Origin: Streptomyces sp. NBC_00358
GTDB taxonomy: Bacteria > Actinomycetota > Actinomycetes > Streptomycetales > Streptomycetaceae
Reading direction: 5' to 3'
Assembly (NCBI RefSeq): GCF_036099295.1
Contig: NZ_CP107976.1
Span: forward strand, 2,914,001 to 2,978,000
DNA: 64,000 bases
The notes under the pieces were generated by a model. The model was not told where the DNA came from, did not search any database, and was given only the letters and a program-made list of their open reading frames with translations. Positions 7,926-15,605 of the stretch are shown piece by piece. Within the stretch, counting starts at the first letter, position 1; the number at the start of each line of letters is the position of its first letter. The position numbers and the translations under genes are program-made.

Positions 7926-9296
7926 CTAAGGCTGGTGCGTCACCAGGGACGTGGAGAAACCGTCGTCGCCACCCGAGCCGTCGCTGCCGCCGTCGTCCGG
8001 AGCGACGGCGATCAGGACGATCAGGACGATAGCGAGGACGAGGCCGACGGCTCCGCAGATGATCCCGGCCAGCGCCTGCCCCGGGTTGGTCGCCTCACCC
8101 CGGCGAGCCTTGGCCCGGCCGACCATTCCGAAGATCACGGCGAGGATGCCCAGCACGATCGACAGCGGCCATACGCAGAACAGGACCGCGGCGATGATCC
8201 CCAGTACGAGCGCGGCGGTCCCCATGCCGTTGCTCGGCGCGGGCCGGTTCAACGGCCAGCCGTAACCCGGTGCCCCGGGGTAGCCGGCGCCCATGGGAGC
8301 GGTGGGGTACTGCGGGTAGCCGTACCTGTACGCGGGGCCCGGACCGTCCGGGGCGATCGGCGGCGGCGGGACGGGCTCGCCGGGGACCTGCTGCGGGTAG
8401 GGAGTGCGGGGCGCCGGGGGCGCGAACGGGTTGTCCCAGGAGGGTCCGCCGGGGTTCCCGGGGCCGGGCGGGGCCGACGCGCCGGGCAGCGAGGTGATCG
8501 TCGGCAGGCCGTAGGCCGGAGGAGGCGTGGCGCTCACCGGCGCGCTCCAGCCGCCCGAGGCGATCTCCTCGGGCGGTGCCCAGGGGTCGGGTTCGGGTTC
8601 GCCGCCGAAGGCCTGCTTCCCGAGGGAGACCCGGGCGTCGGGGACCGGTGCGGCGAACGGCGGGGTGCCCTGCGCGGGCACGGGACCGCTCGGCCCCTGG
8701 CCGGACACGCCGCCCACCGCGGGCGTCGCGGCCTGCGGTCCGTCGTCGAAGGCGCTGTCCAGCCACCGCGCACTCGCGAGGGGACCGGCCCCCGGGCCGC
8801 CGTCCCGACCGCCGTCCGCGCCGATGCCCGGACCGCTGTCCGAACGAGGTGCGCCCTCGCCCGGACCGGCGTCCGGACCGGTGACCGGTACGCCGTGACC
8901 CGCTTCCGGTATCACGTCCTCCGGACCGGCCTTCGGACCAACGTCCGGATCGCTGACCGGGAAACGGTCGCCCGCCCCCGGTACCGCGTCCGTCGGGCCG
9001 ACATCCGAGCCCGTGACCACATCAGCGGCCGAGAGACGGTCAACCGCCCCCGGTATCGCGTCCGTCGGGCCGGCGGCCGGATCGTGGGCCGGGCCGGCTT
9101 CCGGGTCTGTGGCCGGGGTGCGGTCGCCCGCGTCCCGAACCACCGCCGTCGGACCGGCGTCCGGCGCCGTGTCCGGGGACGGGGACGGGGACGGGGACAC
9201 GTCACGCGCGGACCGCGGGTTCTCCTGGCCGCCCGGCGGAGCCCACGCGCCCGGCGTCTCGTGTGGAGCGTTCGGCGTCTGGGCGTCGTCGGACAT
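7926..9296 (-). CDS. DUF4190 membrane protein with long repetitive N-terminus
   Basis: Hypothetical membrane protein, 456 residues. Start MSDDAQTP follows a good Shine-Dalgarno (GAGAGGGG) nine bases before the ATG. The first ~350 residues are disordered: a degenerate Asp/Gly/Pro/Ala repeat (DAGP, DVGP, TDAVPGAGDR-like units, about residues 25-150), then a Pro/Gly/Tyr-rich part (YRYGYPQYP). The C-terminal ~100 residues form a DUF4190 domain with two helices (GTAALVLGIIAAVLF... and AGIICGAVGLVLAIV...), separated by a basic loop GRAKARRGEATNPGQ. Such proteins are abundant in streptomycetes and their function is unknown. It converges on the MFS gene. Confidence 0.82.
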   Translation of the reverse strand: MSDDAQTPNAPHETPGAWAPPGGQENPRSARDVSPSPSPSPDTAPDAGPTAVVRDAGDRTPATDPEAGPAHDPAAGPTDAIPGAVDRLSAADVVTGSDVGPTDAVPGAGDRFPVSDPDVGPKAGPEDVIPEAGHGVPVTGPDAGPGEGAPRSDSGPGIGADGGRDGGPGAGPLASARWLDSAFDDGPQAATPAVGGVSGQGPSGPVPAQGTPPFAAPVPDARVSLGKQAFGGEPEPDPWAPPEEIASGGWSAPVSATPPPAYGLPTITSLPGASAPPGPGNPGGPSWDNPFAPPAPRTPYPQQVPGEPVPPPPIAPDGPGPAYRYGYPQYPTAPMGAGYPGAPGYGWPLNRPAPSNGMGTAALVLGIIAAVLFCVWPLSIVLGILAVIFGMVGRAKARRGEATNPGQALAGIICGAVGLVLAIVLIVLIAVAPDDGGSDGSGGDDGFSTSLVTHQP

Positions 9297-9496
9297 GCGC
9301 CAGGTCCCCTCTCTCGTACGTTCCGTCATGCTACGGCCCGTGCCGCTCCGGGGATCTCCGCCGTACGAAGGCCCGCGCGGGACACACCGGGTCCGGACGG
9401 CGGGGGCCGCCTACGATGATCCCTGAGCAATCGATCAGCCGATCACCCGCGTCCCGCCGAGCACGGCCGAAGGACGCCGTTCCGGGGAGGAACCCC

Positions 9497-10558
9497 TTGA
9501 CCGAGCACATCACCGCACGCGACGACCTCCGCGACCCGCACGCCTTCATCGCCGGGCTGCCCAAGGCCGAACTGCACGTCCACCACGTCGGCTCCGCCTC
9601 CCCGCGCATCGTGTCCGCCCTCGCGGCCCGCCACCCCGACTCCCGGGTGCCGACCGACCCCGAGGCGCTCGCGGACTACTTCACGTTCACGGACTTCGCC
9701 CACTTCATCCAGGTGTACCTGTCGGTCGTGGATCTCGTCCGCACGCCCGAGGACGTCCGGCTGCTGACGTACGAGGTCGCCCGGGACATGGCACGCCAGC
9801 AGGTCCGCTACGCCGAGCTGACGATCACTCCGTGGTCCTCCACGCGGCGCGGAATCGACGAGCGCGCCTTCATGGACGCGATCGAGGACGCCCGCAAGGC
9901 CGCCGAGGCCGAACTCGGTGTCGTCCTGCGCTGGTGCTTCGACATCCCGGGCGAGGCCGGTCTGGAGGCGGCCGAGGAGACCGTACGGCTCGCCACCGAC
10001 GACCGGCTGCGGCCGGAGGGGCTGGTCTCGTTCGGACTCGGCGGCCCCGAAGTCGGCGTGCCGAGGCCCCAGTTCAAGCCCTACTTCGACCAGGCCCGCG
10101 CGGCGGGGCTGCGGTCGGTGCCGCACGCCGGTGAGACGACCGGCCCCGGGACGGTCTGGGACGCGCTGAACTTCCTCGGCGCCGAGCGCATCGGCCACGG
10201 CACGAGTTCCGCGCAGGACCCGAAGCTGCTCGCCCATCTCGCCGAGCACGGCATCGCCCTGGAGGTCTGCCCGACCTCGAACATCGCCACCCGCGCGGTC
10301 CGCACGCTCGACGAACACCCCGTCAAGGAGTTCGTGGCGGCCGGGGTGACGGTCACCGTCAACTCCGACGACCCGCCGATGTTCGGCACCGACCTCAACA
10401 CCGAGTACGCGGTGGCCGCCCGTCTTCTCGGCCTCGACGAGCGGGGTGTCGCCGCGCTCGCCAAGAACGCGGTGCACGCGTCGTTCCTCGACGAGGCGGG
10501 GAAAGCGGCACTCGCCGCGGAGATCGACACGTACACCGCGACCTGGCTCGCGCTCTGA
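9497..10558 (+). CDS. adenosine deaminase-family protein, probable aminodeoxyfutalosine deaminase
   Basis: Amidohydrolase of 353 residues. The TTG start is preceded by GGGGAGG at a spacing of six, so it is preferred over upstream in-frame starts. Metal and catalytic motifs of the adenosine deaminase family are present: HVHHVGS (zinc HxH), VPHAGET (catalytic Glu), RIGHG, EVCPTSN and NSDDPPMF (catalytic Asp pair). The HxHHVGS form differs from the HxHLDG typical of classical adenosine deaminase. In streptomycetes a protein of this family deaminates aminodeoxyfutalosine to futalosine in menaquinone biosynthesis, and I think that role more likely than purine salvage. A TACGAT hexamer at 9413-9418 could be the -10. 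Confidence 0.8.
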   Translation: MTEHITARDDLRDPHAFIAGLPKAELHVHHVGSASPRIVSALAARHPDSRVPTDPEALADYFTFTDFAHFIQVYLSVVDLVRTPEDVRLLTYEVARDMARQQVRYAELTITPWSSTRRGIDERAFMDAIEDARKAAEAELGVVLRWCFDIPGEAGLEAAEETVRLATDDRLRPEGLVSFGLGGPEVGVPRPQFKPYFDQARAAGLRSVPHAGETTGPGTVWDALNFLGAERIGHGTSSAQDPKLLAHLAEHGIALEVCPTSNIATRAVRTLDEHPVKEFVAAGVTVTVNSDDPPMFGTDLNTEYAVAARLLGLDERGVAALAKNAVHASFLDEAGKAALAAEIDTYTATWLAL

Positions 10559-10575
10559 CCCAGCACAATGGGCCC

Positions 10576-11259
10576 ATGCGCACCGTGACCGCAGTCGCCC
10601 ATCGCGGCGACCCCTATCGCGTCCGTGAGAACACGATCGACTCGTTGCGTTCCGCGCTCCACCGGGGCGCGGACGCCGTCGAGATCGACGTACGGCTCAC
10701 CCGCGACCGCGTACCCGTACTCCTGCACGACGAGACACTCAGACGTCTGTGGGGACACGACCGGCCGCTGCGTTCGCTCTCCGGTGAGGAGGTGCGCGGG
10801 CTCACGGCGGGGGGTGTGCCGACGCTGGCCGAGGCTCTCGAAGCGACCGGCGGGAGCCGGGTCATGGTCGATCTGCCGGGAGCGGCGGACACCAAGGCCG
10901 TAGGCGGAATCGTGGACGTGGTGCGGGCGTGCGGGGCGGCGGAGCGGGTGTACTACACCGGGGCCGCCCCCGCCATGCTCGCGGTGCGGGGCGCCGACAC
11001 CTCCGCGGAGATCGCGCTGACCTGGACGACCCTGGCGCCGCCGCGCCGGGGGCTGCTCGACGCCGTACGGCCGCGCTGGCTCAACTACCGCTTCCCGCTG
11101 CTGGACCGGGACCTCGCGGCCCGTGTCCACCGCGACGGCTACCTGCTCTCCGTGTGGACCCCGGACACCCACCGCTCCATGCGCCGACTGCTCGACCTGG
11201 GCGTCGACTCGATCACGACCAACCGCATCGACACGCTGACGGCGCTGCGCAGGGACTGA
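10576..11259 (+). CDS. glycerophosphodiester phosphodiesterase family protein
   Basis: GDPD TIM-barrel enzyme, 227 residues, hydrolysing glycerophosphodiesters to glycerol-3-phosphate and an alcohol. The N-terminus holds AHRGDPYRVRENT (catalytic His-Arg with the downstream ENT), then EIDVRLTRDRVPVLLHDETL, the Glu-Asp and His metal and catalytic positions of the family. The C-terminus SVWTPDTH and LGVDSITTNRID also match. No signal peptide, so cytosolic and probably acting on lipid turnover products. A CACAAT hexamer lies exactly six bases before the ATG, which suggests a leaderless transcript. Confidence 0.88.
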   Translation: MRTVTAVAHRGDPYRVRENTIDSLRSALHRGADAVEIDVRLTRDRVPVLLHDETLRRLWGHDRPLRSLSGEEVRGLTAGGVPTLAEALEATGGSRVMVDLPGAADTKAVGGIVDVVRACGAAERVYYTGAAPAMLAVRGADTSAEIALTWTTLAPPRRGLLDAVRPRWLNYRFPLLDRDLAARVHRDGYLLSVWTPDTHRSMRRLLDLGVDSITTNRIDTLTALRRD

Positions 11260-11582
11260 ACGGGCGCCGGGGCCGCGCGAGGAGGGACCGGGAGTCACCG
11301 AACCGGGGTTCGGCCGCGCCGGCTCGGCGGTCTCCCGGCCGGTGTCGACGACCGCCGCCCCGATGTCCGGGCAGGGTGGTCGAGTGACCGGCCGCCGCCC
11401 TGGGCGACGCACCACGCGCCCTCCGGGGGAACGGCAGCGGTCGCGACGGGCAGCCGTCCCTTAGGGGCGACCCCGGCCCGGATACAGGGGACGGTGCCCT
11501 GCCTGATGAGGATCCGGCGGATCGCGCACGACCGGAGGATGAGCGGTGTCCTCTTCCGGCACACCGCAATCAGGAGCCCTCA
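11260..11582. other. 323-bp intergenic region, no gene recognised
   Basis: GC-rich spacer between the phosphodiesterase and the serine hydrolase. It contains a small self-complementary stretch around CCGAACC/GGTTCGG near 11299-11314, possibly part of a weak terminator. The last bases carry the GGAG ribosome-binding site of the downstream gene. Reading frames here look like codon-biased noise. Confidence 0.5.
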
Positions 11583-12734
11583 ATGCCCGTACGCCGCCGA
11601 GCAGTTGTTCTTGCCGCCGCCCTCACCCTCGGTCTCGCGGCCGGTCCGCTGGGCGCCCCGGCGTTCGCCTCCTCGGCCACGGCGGAGGCGCGGTCGGCGT
11701 CCGGGCCCGACGCCGACGCGTTGCGTGCCGCGCTGGCCGGTCTCCCGGACGCGGACGCGACGGCGGCGCTCGTCCGGATCGGCGGCACGGACGGAACGTG
11801 GCGCGGCAGCGCGGGGGTCCACGATCTGGAGAGCGGGCGCGCGGCCGATCCGGACGCCCGCTTCCGGGCCGGTTCCACCACCAAGGTCGTCACGGCGGCG
11901 GTCGTCCTCCAACTCGCGGCCGAGGGCAGGGTCGGGCTGGGGACGCCCGTGCAGAAGTACCTCCCCGGACTGCTGCCGTCCACCTTCGAGCCCATCACCG
12001 TACGGCAGTTGCTCAACCACACGAGCGGCATCCAGTCCGGTGACGGCTTCGGCGACGCCTTCGAGGACGCCTACGCGCACCGCTTCGACACCCTGACACC
12101 GCGCGAGGTCGTGGCGTCCGCGGTGGCGAAGGGGCCGGAGTTCGCGCCGGGCACCCGGCAGGACTACCTGAACATCAACTACACGGTCCTCGGCATGCTG
12201 ATCGAGAAGGTGACCGGCCACACGTACGCGCACGAGGCGGCCCGGCGGATCCTCGGTCCCGCCGGGATGCGTCACACGTACTTCCCGGGCACCGACCCGT
12301 ACATCCACGGGCCGCACAACCGCGGTTACCAGGCGGTGCCCCGGCCCGACGGCACGACGGCGTTCGTGGACGTCACCGACTGGAACCAGGCGGACCGCTG
12401 GGCGGCCGGCGACATGATCTCCACGACGGCGGACCTGGAACGGCTGATCACGCGTCTGTTCAAGGGAGACCTGGTCCCGGCACGGCAGTTGAAGGAGATG
12501 TTCACCGTGCCCCCGGGCATCGAGGGCGCCGACATGAGCGCCGGGCTCCAGCGGTTCGAGTACGGGGGCACGGTCTACTGGCTCAAGTCGGGCGCCCGGT
12601 ACGGCTACAGCACCGTGGTGGCGGCCACCCGGAACCTGTCCCGCACGCTCGTCTACTCGGTCGACTCCACCGACGCCAAGGGCGAGTCGATGAACCCGGT
12701 GGCCCAGCGGATCGCCCTGGCGGCGCTCAAGTAG
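11583..12734 (+). CDS. secreted serine hydrolase, beta-lactamase / D-Ala-D-Ala carboxypeptidase (class C) family
   Basis: Exported penicillin-binding-type hydrolase, 383 residues. MPVRRRAVVLAAALTLGLAA is a Sec signal peptide with likely cleavage after PAFA. The SxxK nucleophile motif is STTK (about residue 98), the YxN-type motif is in QDYLNINYT, and a KSG triad (WLKSGARYG) near the C-terminus replaces the usual KTG/HTG. The start follows CAGGAGCC. Family members include S. sp. R61 DD-peptidase and esterases, so the substrate may be peptidoglycan stem peptides or a small ester. It is monocistronic, converging with the gene at 12771. Confidence 0.85.
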   Translation: MPVRRRAVVLAAALTLGLAAGPLGAPAFASSATAEARSASGPDADALRAALAGLPDADATAALVRIGGTDGTWRGSAGVHDLESGRAADPDARFRAGSTTKVVTAAVVLQLAAEGRVGLGTPVQKYLPGLLPSTFEPITVRQLLNHTSGIQSGDGFGDAFEDAYAHRFDTLTPREVVASAVAKGPEFAPGTRQDYLNINYTVLGMLIEKVTGHTYAHEAARRILGPAGMRHTYFPGTDPYIHGPHNRGYQAVPRPDGTTAFVDVTDWNQADRWAAGDMISTTADLERLITRLFKGDLVPARQLKEMFTVPPGIEGADMSAGLQRFEYGGTVYWLKSGARYGYSTVVAATRNLSRTLVYSVDSTDAKGESMNPVAQRIALAALK

Positions 12735-12770
12735 CGGGACCGGAGCGCCTGTCAGCGAATACCGGAGCGG

Positions 12771-13298
12771 TCAAGTGGCCGGTTGCGGCGCGGTCGTCCG
12801 CTCCGGGGTGAGCGCCTCCAGGCGCTTGATCCGCTGCCGGACGACGTACAGCGGGATCACCCCGAAGATCCCGAAGGACAGGTCGACGACCGTCCACCAG
12901 AAGGGGATTCCGCGGATCGGTCCGCAGATCAGGGCCAGCGGGACGATGCCCGCGCAGGCGATCATCCCGAACTCGACGACCCAGATGTTGCGGACCGGAT
13001 CGCGGTACGGGCCGTAGAAGGCGACCGCGATCACCAGGTGCGCGAACGCCAGCCAGTCCGTTCCGTAGAGCAGGAAGGGGTACCGGGCGTCGGCGGTGTC
13101 GAGGCCGTGCCGCACCCGCACGATCCAGTCCATCAGGACGGGCAGGTGCTCCGGCACGGACAGGGCCCGGAGCAGGTCCTCGGTCCAGTGCAGTTCGTGC
13201 ACCAGGGGGAAGGCCGTGGCGCCGCTGATCACCAGGCTGACGACGAAGAAGACAAGCCACGCACGGATGCCCTTGAGCAGGGCGGCTCTGTCGCTCAT
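12771..13298 (-). CDS. small integral membrane protein
   Basis: 175-residue protein of unknown function with about four hydrophobic segments: AWLVFFVVSLVISGATAF, WLAFAHLVIAVAFYG, IACAGIVPLALICG and a last one around VVDLSFGIFGVIPLYVV, ending in a basic tail RQRIKRLE. The ATG (MSDRAALLKG) has no good ribosome-binding site, but a -10 hexamer TACGCT lies six bases upstream, so the transcript is probably leaderless. The promoter overlaps a perfect 14-bp palindrome, so a local repressor is likely. No family assignment is made. Confidence 0.78.
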   Translation of the reverse strand: MSDRAALLKGIRAWLVFFVVSLVISGATAFPLVHELHWTEDLLRALSVPEHLPVLMDWIVRVRHGLDTADARYPFLLYGTDWLAFAHLVIAVAFYGPYRDPVRNIWVVEFGMIACAGIVPLALICGPIRGIPFWWTVVDLSFGIFGVIPLYVVRQRIKRLEALTPERTTAPQPAT

Positions 13299-13304
13299 GC
13301 CTGG

Positions 13305-13333
13305 AGCGTACGCCCCGACTTGAACGCGTTCAA
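13305..13333 (-). promoter_or_regulatory. leaderless promoter with palindromic operator
   Basis: On the minus strand TTGAAC (13333-13328) is followed by a 17-bp spacer and TACGCT (13310-13305), then six bases to the ATG at 13298. The -35 is the left half of the perfect palindrome TTGAACGCGTTCAA (13320-13333). This geometry fits a TetR-type repressor blocking RNA polymerase at the -35 of the downstream membrane-protein gene. No regulator gene is adjacent. Confidence 0.7.
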
Positions 13334-13360
13334 AACCGCCTCCGCCCAAGGGCCGTCGGC

Positions 13361-14725
13361 TCAGGCTCCGCTCTCCCGCAGCATGTCCTCGCGCTCGACG
13401 AGCTTGACGCGCGCACGGCCCTGCGGTTCGCCCAGCGCCTTCTCCGCGGCGTCCAGCCGGTACCAGCCGTCCCACGTGGTGAAGCGGACGTCCCGCTCGC
13501 CGAGGAAGGCCTCGACGGCCTCCGGCTCGGGCGAAGTGGGCGCGAGCAGGCGGCCGTTCGCGTGGTCGTCGAGCAGGCTCGCGACCGTCTCGTTGGCGTC
13601 GCCCTTGGTGTGACCGATCAGACCGATGGGACCGCGCCGGATCCAGCCGGTGACGTACGTGGACCGCAGGTGCTCGCCGGAGTCCTCCAGCACCCGGCCG
13701 GCCTCGTCCGGCACCGTGCCCGAGTCGACGTCCCATGGCAGCTTGGGCAGGCTGTCGGAGAGGTATCCCACGGCGCGGTAGACCGCGGTGACGTCCCAGT
13801 CCTTGAACTCGCCGGTGCCCTTGACGTTCCCGGTGCCGTCGAGGGCGGTGCGCTCGGTGCGCAGGCCGACGACCTCGCCGTTCTCGCCGAGGATCTCGGT
13901 GGGCGACTCGAAGAAGTGCAGGAACAGCTTGTGCGGGCGGTCGCCGGTGTCGCGGATCGCCCAGTTCTCCAGGGTCTTGGCGACCATGTCGGCCTGCTTG
14001 TTGCCGCGCCGGGTGGCGATCGAGCCCTCGTCGTAGTCGATGTCCTCGGGGTCGACGATGACCTCGATGTTCGGCGAGTGGTCCAGCTCGCGCAGCTCCA
14101 TCGGGCTGAACTTCGCCTGCGCCGGACCCCGGCGGCCGAAGACGTGGACCTCAAGGGCCTTGTTGGCCTTGAGTCCGTCGTGGACGTTCGGCGGGATCTC
14201 GGTGGGCAGCAGCTCCTCCGCGGTCTTGGCGAGGATGCGGGCCACGTCCAGCGCGACGTTGCCGACCCCGAGGACGGCGACCTTCTCCGCCTCCAGCGGC
14301 CAGGTGCGCGGGACGTCCGGGTGACCGTCGTACCAGGAGACGAAGTCCGCCGCGCCGTACGAGCCGTCGAGGTCGAGGCCGGGAATGTCGAGGGCCCGGT
14401 CGGCCGTCGCGCCGGTGGAGAAGATCACGGCGTCGTAGAAGGCGCGCAGATCGTCGAGGCTGATGTCGCGCGGGTAGTCGACGTTGCCGAAGAGGCGGAT
14501 CTGCGGCTTGTCGAGCACCTGGTGCAGGGCGGTGATGATGCCCTTGATCCGGGGATGATCGGGGGCGACGCCGTAGCGGATGAGACCGAACGGGGCCGGC
14601 ATCCGCTCGAACAGGTCGATGGAGACACCGGGCTCGGCGGCCACTGCGGATTTCAGCAGCGCGTCGGCGGCGTAGATTCCGGCGGGGCCGGCTCCGACAA
14701 TGGCTACCCGCAGAGGGCGAGGCAT
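13361..14725 (-). CDS. fprA: NADPH-ferredoxin reductase, FprA / adrenodoxin-reductase type
   Basis: FAD flavoprotein of 454 residues passing electrons from NADPH to ferredoxins, which in streptomycetes feed cytochromes P450 and other oxidases. The N-terminal dinucleotide fold is VAIVGAGPAGIYAA, followed by FGLIRYGVAPDHPRIK typical of adrenodoxin-reductase-like enzymes; a second nucleotide site is VLGVGNVALDVARIL. The C-terminus GWIRRGPIGLIGHTKGDANETV matches FprA. Start MPRPLRV has GAAGGGAA eight bases upstream. An iron-box-like sequence overlaps its promoter region (14771-14789), so expression may respond to iron. Confidence 0.9.
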   Translation of the reverse strand: MPRPLRVAIVGAGPAGIYAADALLKSAVAAEPGVSIDLFERMPAPFGLIRYGVAPDHPRIKGIITALHQVLDKPQIRLFGNVDYPRDISLDDLRAFYDAVIFSTGATADRALDIPGLDLDGSYGAADFVSWYDGHPDVPRTWPLEAEKVAVLGVGNVALDVARILAKTAEELLPTEIPPNVHDGLKANKALEVHVFGRRGPAQAKFSPMELRELDHSPNIEVIVDPEDIDYDEGSIATRRGNKQADMVAKTLENWAIRDTGDRPHKLFLHFFESPTEILGENGEVVGLRTERTALDGTGNVKGTGEFKDWDVTAVYRAVGYLSDSLPKLPWDVDSGTVPDEAGRVLEDSGEHLRSTYVTGWIRRGPIGLIGHTKGDANETVASLLDDHANGRLLAPTSPEPEAVEAFLGERDVRFTTWDGWYRLDAAEKALGEPQGRARVKLVEREDMLRESGA

Positions 14726-14770
14726 GATCAGATTCCCTTCGAGCAGGGGCAGGGGACTCGACGGGAAGCC

Positions 14771-14789
14771 TAAACTGAGGCAAACCTAA
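14771..14789 (-). promoter_or_regulatory. iron-box-like operator (DmdR/IdeR type) upstream of fprA
   Basis: Read on the minus strand this is TTAGGTTTGCCTCAGTTTA. It matches 13 of 19 positions of the actinobacterial iron box TTAGGTTAGGCTAACCTAA, with the first half-site TTAGGTT intact. It overlaps a TAGGCT -10-like hexamer about 40-50 bases before the fprA ribosome-binding site, an arrangement expected of iron-dependent repression. The right half-site is weak, so binding needs testing. Confidence 0.5.
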
Positions 14790-14817
14790 GTCAGTAGGCG
14801 GGTCCGGGCTATGACCT

Positions 14818-14834
14818 CATAAGGCTGACTTATG
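14818..14834. repeat. short inverted repeat upstream of fprA
   Basis: CATAAG (14818-14823) and CTTATG (14829-14834) are perfect complements separated by GCTGA. A further CTTTATG half-site follows at about 14850. The AT-rich composition stands out in this GC-rich spacer. It could be a second operator for fprA, but no regulator can be named. Confidence 0.4.
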
Positions 14835-15101
14835 GGTGATGAAGGGCCGCTTTATGGGCGGCGCCCGCGCGGGGCTGGAAGGCTACCGGGGGCGCGTCGA
14901 ACGGAACCGGGCAGGGGCCCGGAACCCCACGCACGCATCGAGCCACCACCCGGCCTCCCCACACGCCACAAACCGCCACCCCGGGCCCCACGCGCGCCAC
15001 AAGCCGTCACCCGGGCCCCGCCGCGAACCGCAGCCGCCGGCGCCGGCTCCACCGGCCGCTGCCCTTGTCGCGCTCAGCCCACGGACAGCCGCCCCGCACC
15101 T

Positions 15102-15605
15102 CTACCGCTGGACCACCCTCGACGGAGTGGGGACGGCCCGGGTCCTGGCGGCGGACGGCTGGACCGTGACGGAGGTGGGTGTCGGCGACGGAGTGCGGGC
15201 GGGGACGGACGAGGCGGTCCGCGCGGTGGGAACGGGCGCGGTGCTCGGCGCCGTGGTCCGGGAAGAACGGCCGGACTCCCGGGGACGGGGGCTGACAGGC
15301 TTCGGCGACGCCGACGTCGAGGGCCCGGCCGACGGACCGCTCGCGGGCGGCGGCGCCAGCGGGGGCACCGGGGACACGGGTGACTGCGGCGCGGCCGACC
15401 GCAGCGGCAGCACGACGAGAGCGCCGACGGCACACGCCACGCCGACCCCGGCCGCGGCGCGCAGCAGCCGGCGACGTGCCGCACCCCGGCGGATCGCCTC
15501 GTAGCGGCCAGGGGGTGGTCCGAGGTAGTCGGCGGGGGGCCGCATGATGACGGCGAGCGGGTCGTCGGGGCCGAAGTCCGGACCATCGTCAGAGTGTGTG
15601 ATCAA
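15102..15605 (-). CDS. single-pass membrane protein paired with ECF sigma factor (anti-sigma candidate)
   Basis: 167-residue protein. The TTG start at 15603-15605 lies inside the end of the sigma-factor gene (17-bp overlap) and has a perfect GAGGAGAAG ribosome-binding site. A basic segment (RRGAARRRLLR) precedes one membrane helix (about residues 48-68). The remaining ~100 residues are Pro/Ser/Thr/Ala-rich, as in an extracytoplasmic disordered stalk. There is no recognisable zinc anti-sigma HxxxCxxC motif. Position and topology suggest it regulates the adjacent sigma factor or senses the envelope; this is inferred from context only. Confidence 0.65.
   Translation of the reverse strand: MITHSDDGPDFGPDDPLAVIMRPPADYLGPPPGRYEAIRRGAARRRLLRAAAGVGVACAVGALVVLPLRSAAPQSPVSPVPPLAPPPASGPSAGPSTSASPKPVSPRPRESGRSSRTTAPSTAPVPTARTASSVPARTPSPTPTSVTVQPSAARTRAVPTPSRVVQR

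Larger units (their letters stand above)
14726..15101. other. 376-bp intergenic region upstream of fprA
   Basis: Holds the fprA promoter with its iron-box-like sequence and, further upstream, the inverted repeat CATAAG-N5-CTTATG at 14818-14834. Beyond about 14850 the sequence is very GC- and Pro-codon-rich and shows nothing I recognise as a gene. A plus-strand frame reaching into 15504 is antisense to the better supported minus-strand gene. Confidence 0.5.

Noticed and set aside
9497..10558. simple adenosine deaminase call
   Set aside because: The HVHHVGS zinc motif and streptomycete context favour aminodeoxyfutalosine deaminase, so the purine-salvage name was not used as the primary call.
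14836..15504. plus-strand frame upstream of fprA
   Set aside because: It is antisense to the minus-strand sigma partner gene, which has a strong ribosome-binding site and a membrane helix. It is Ala/Pro/Thr/Gly-rich without domains.
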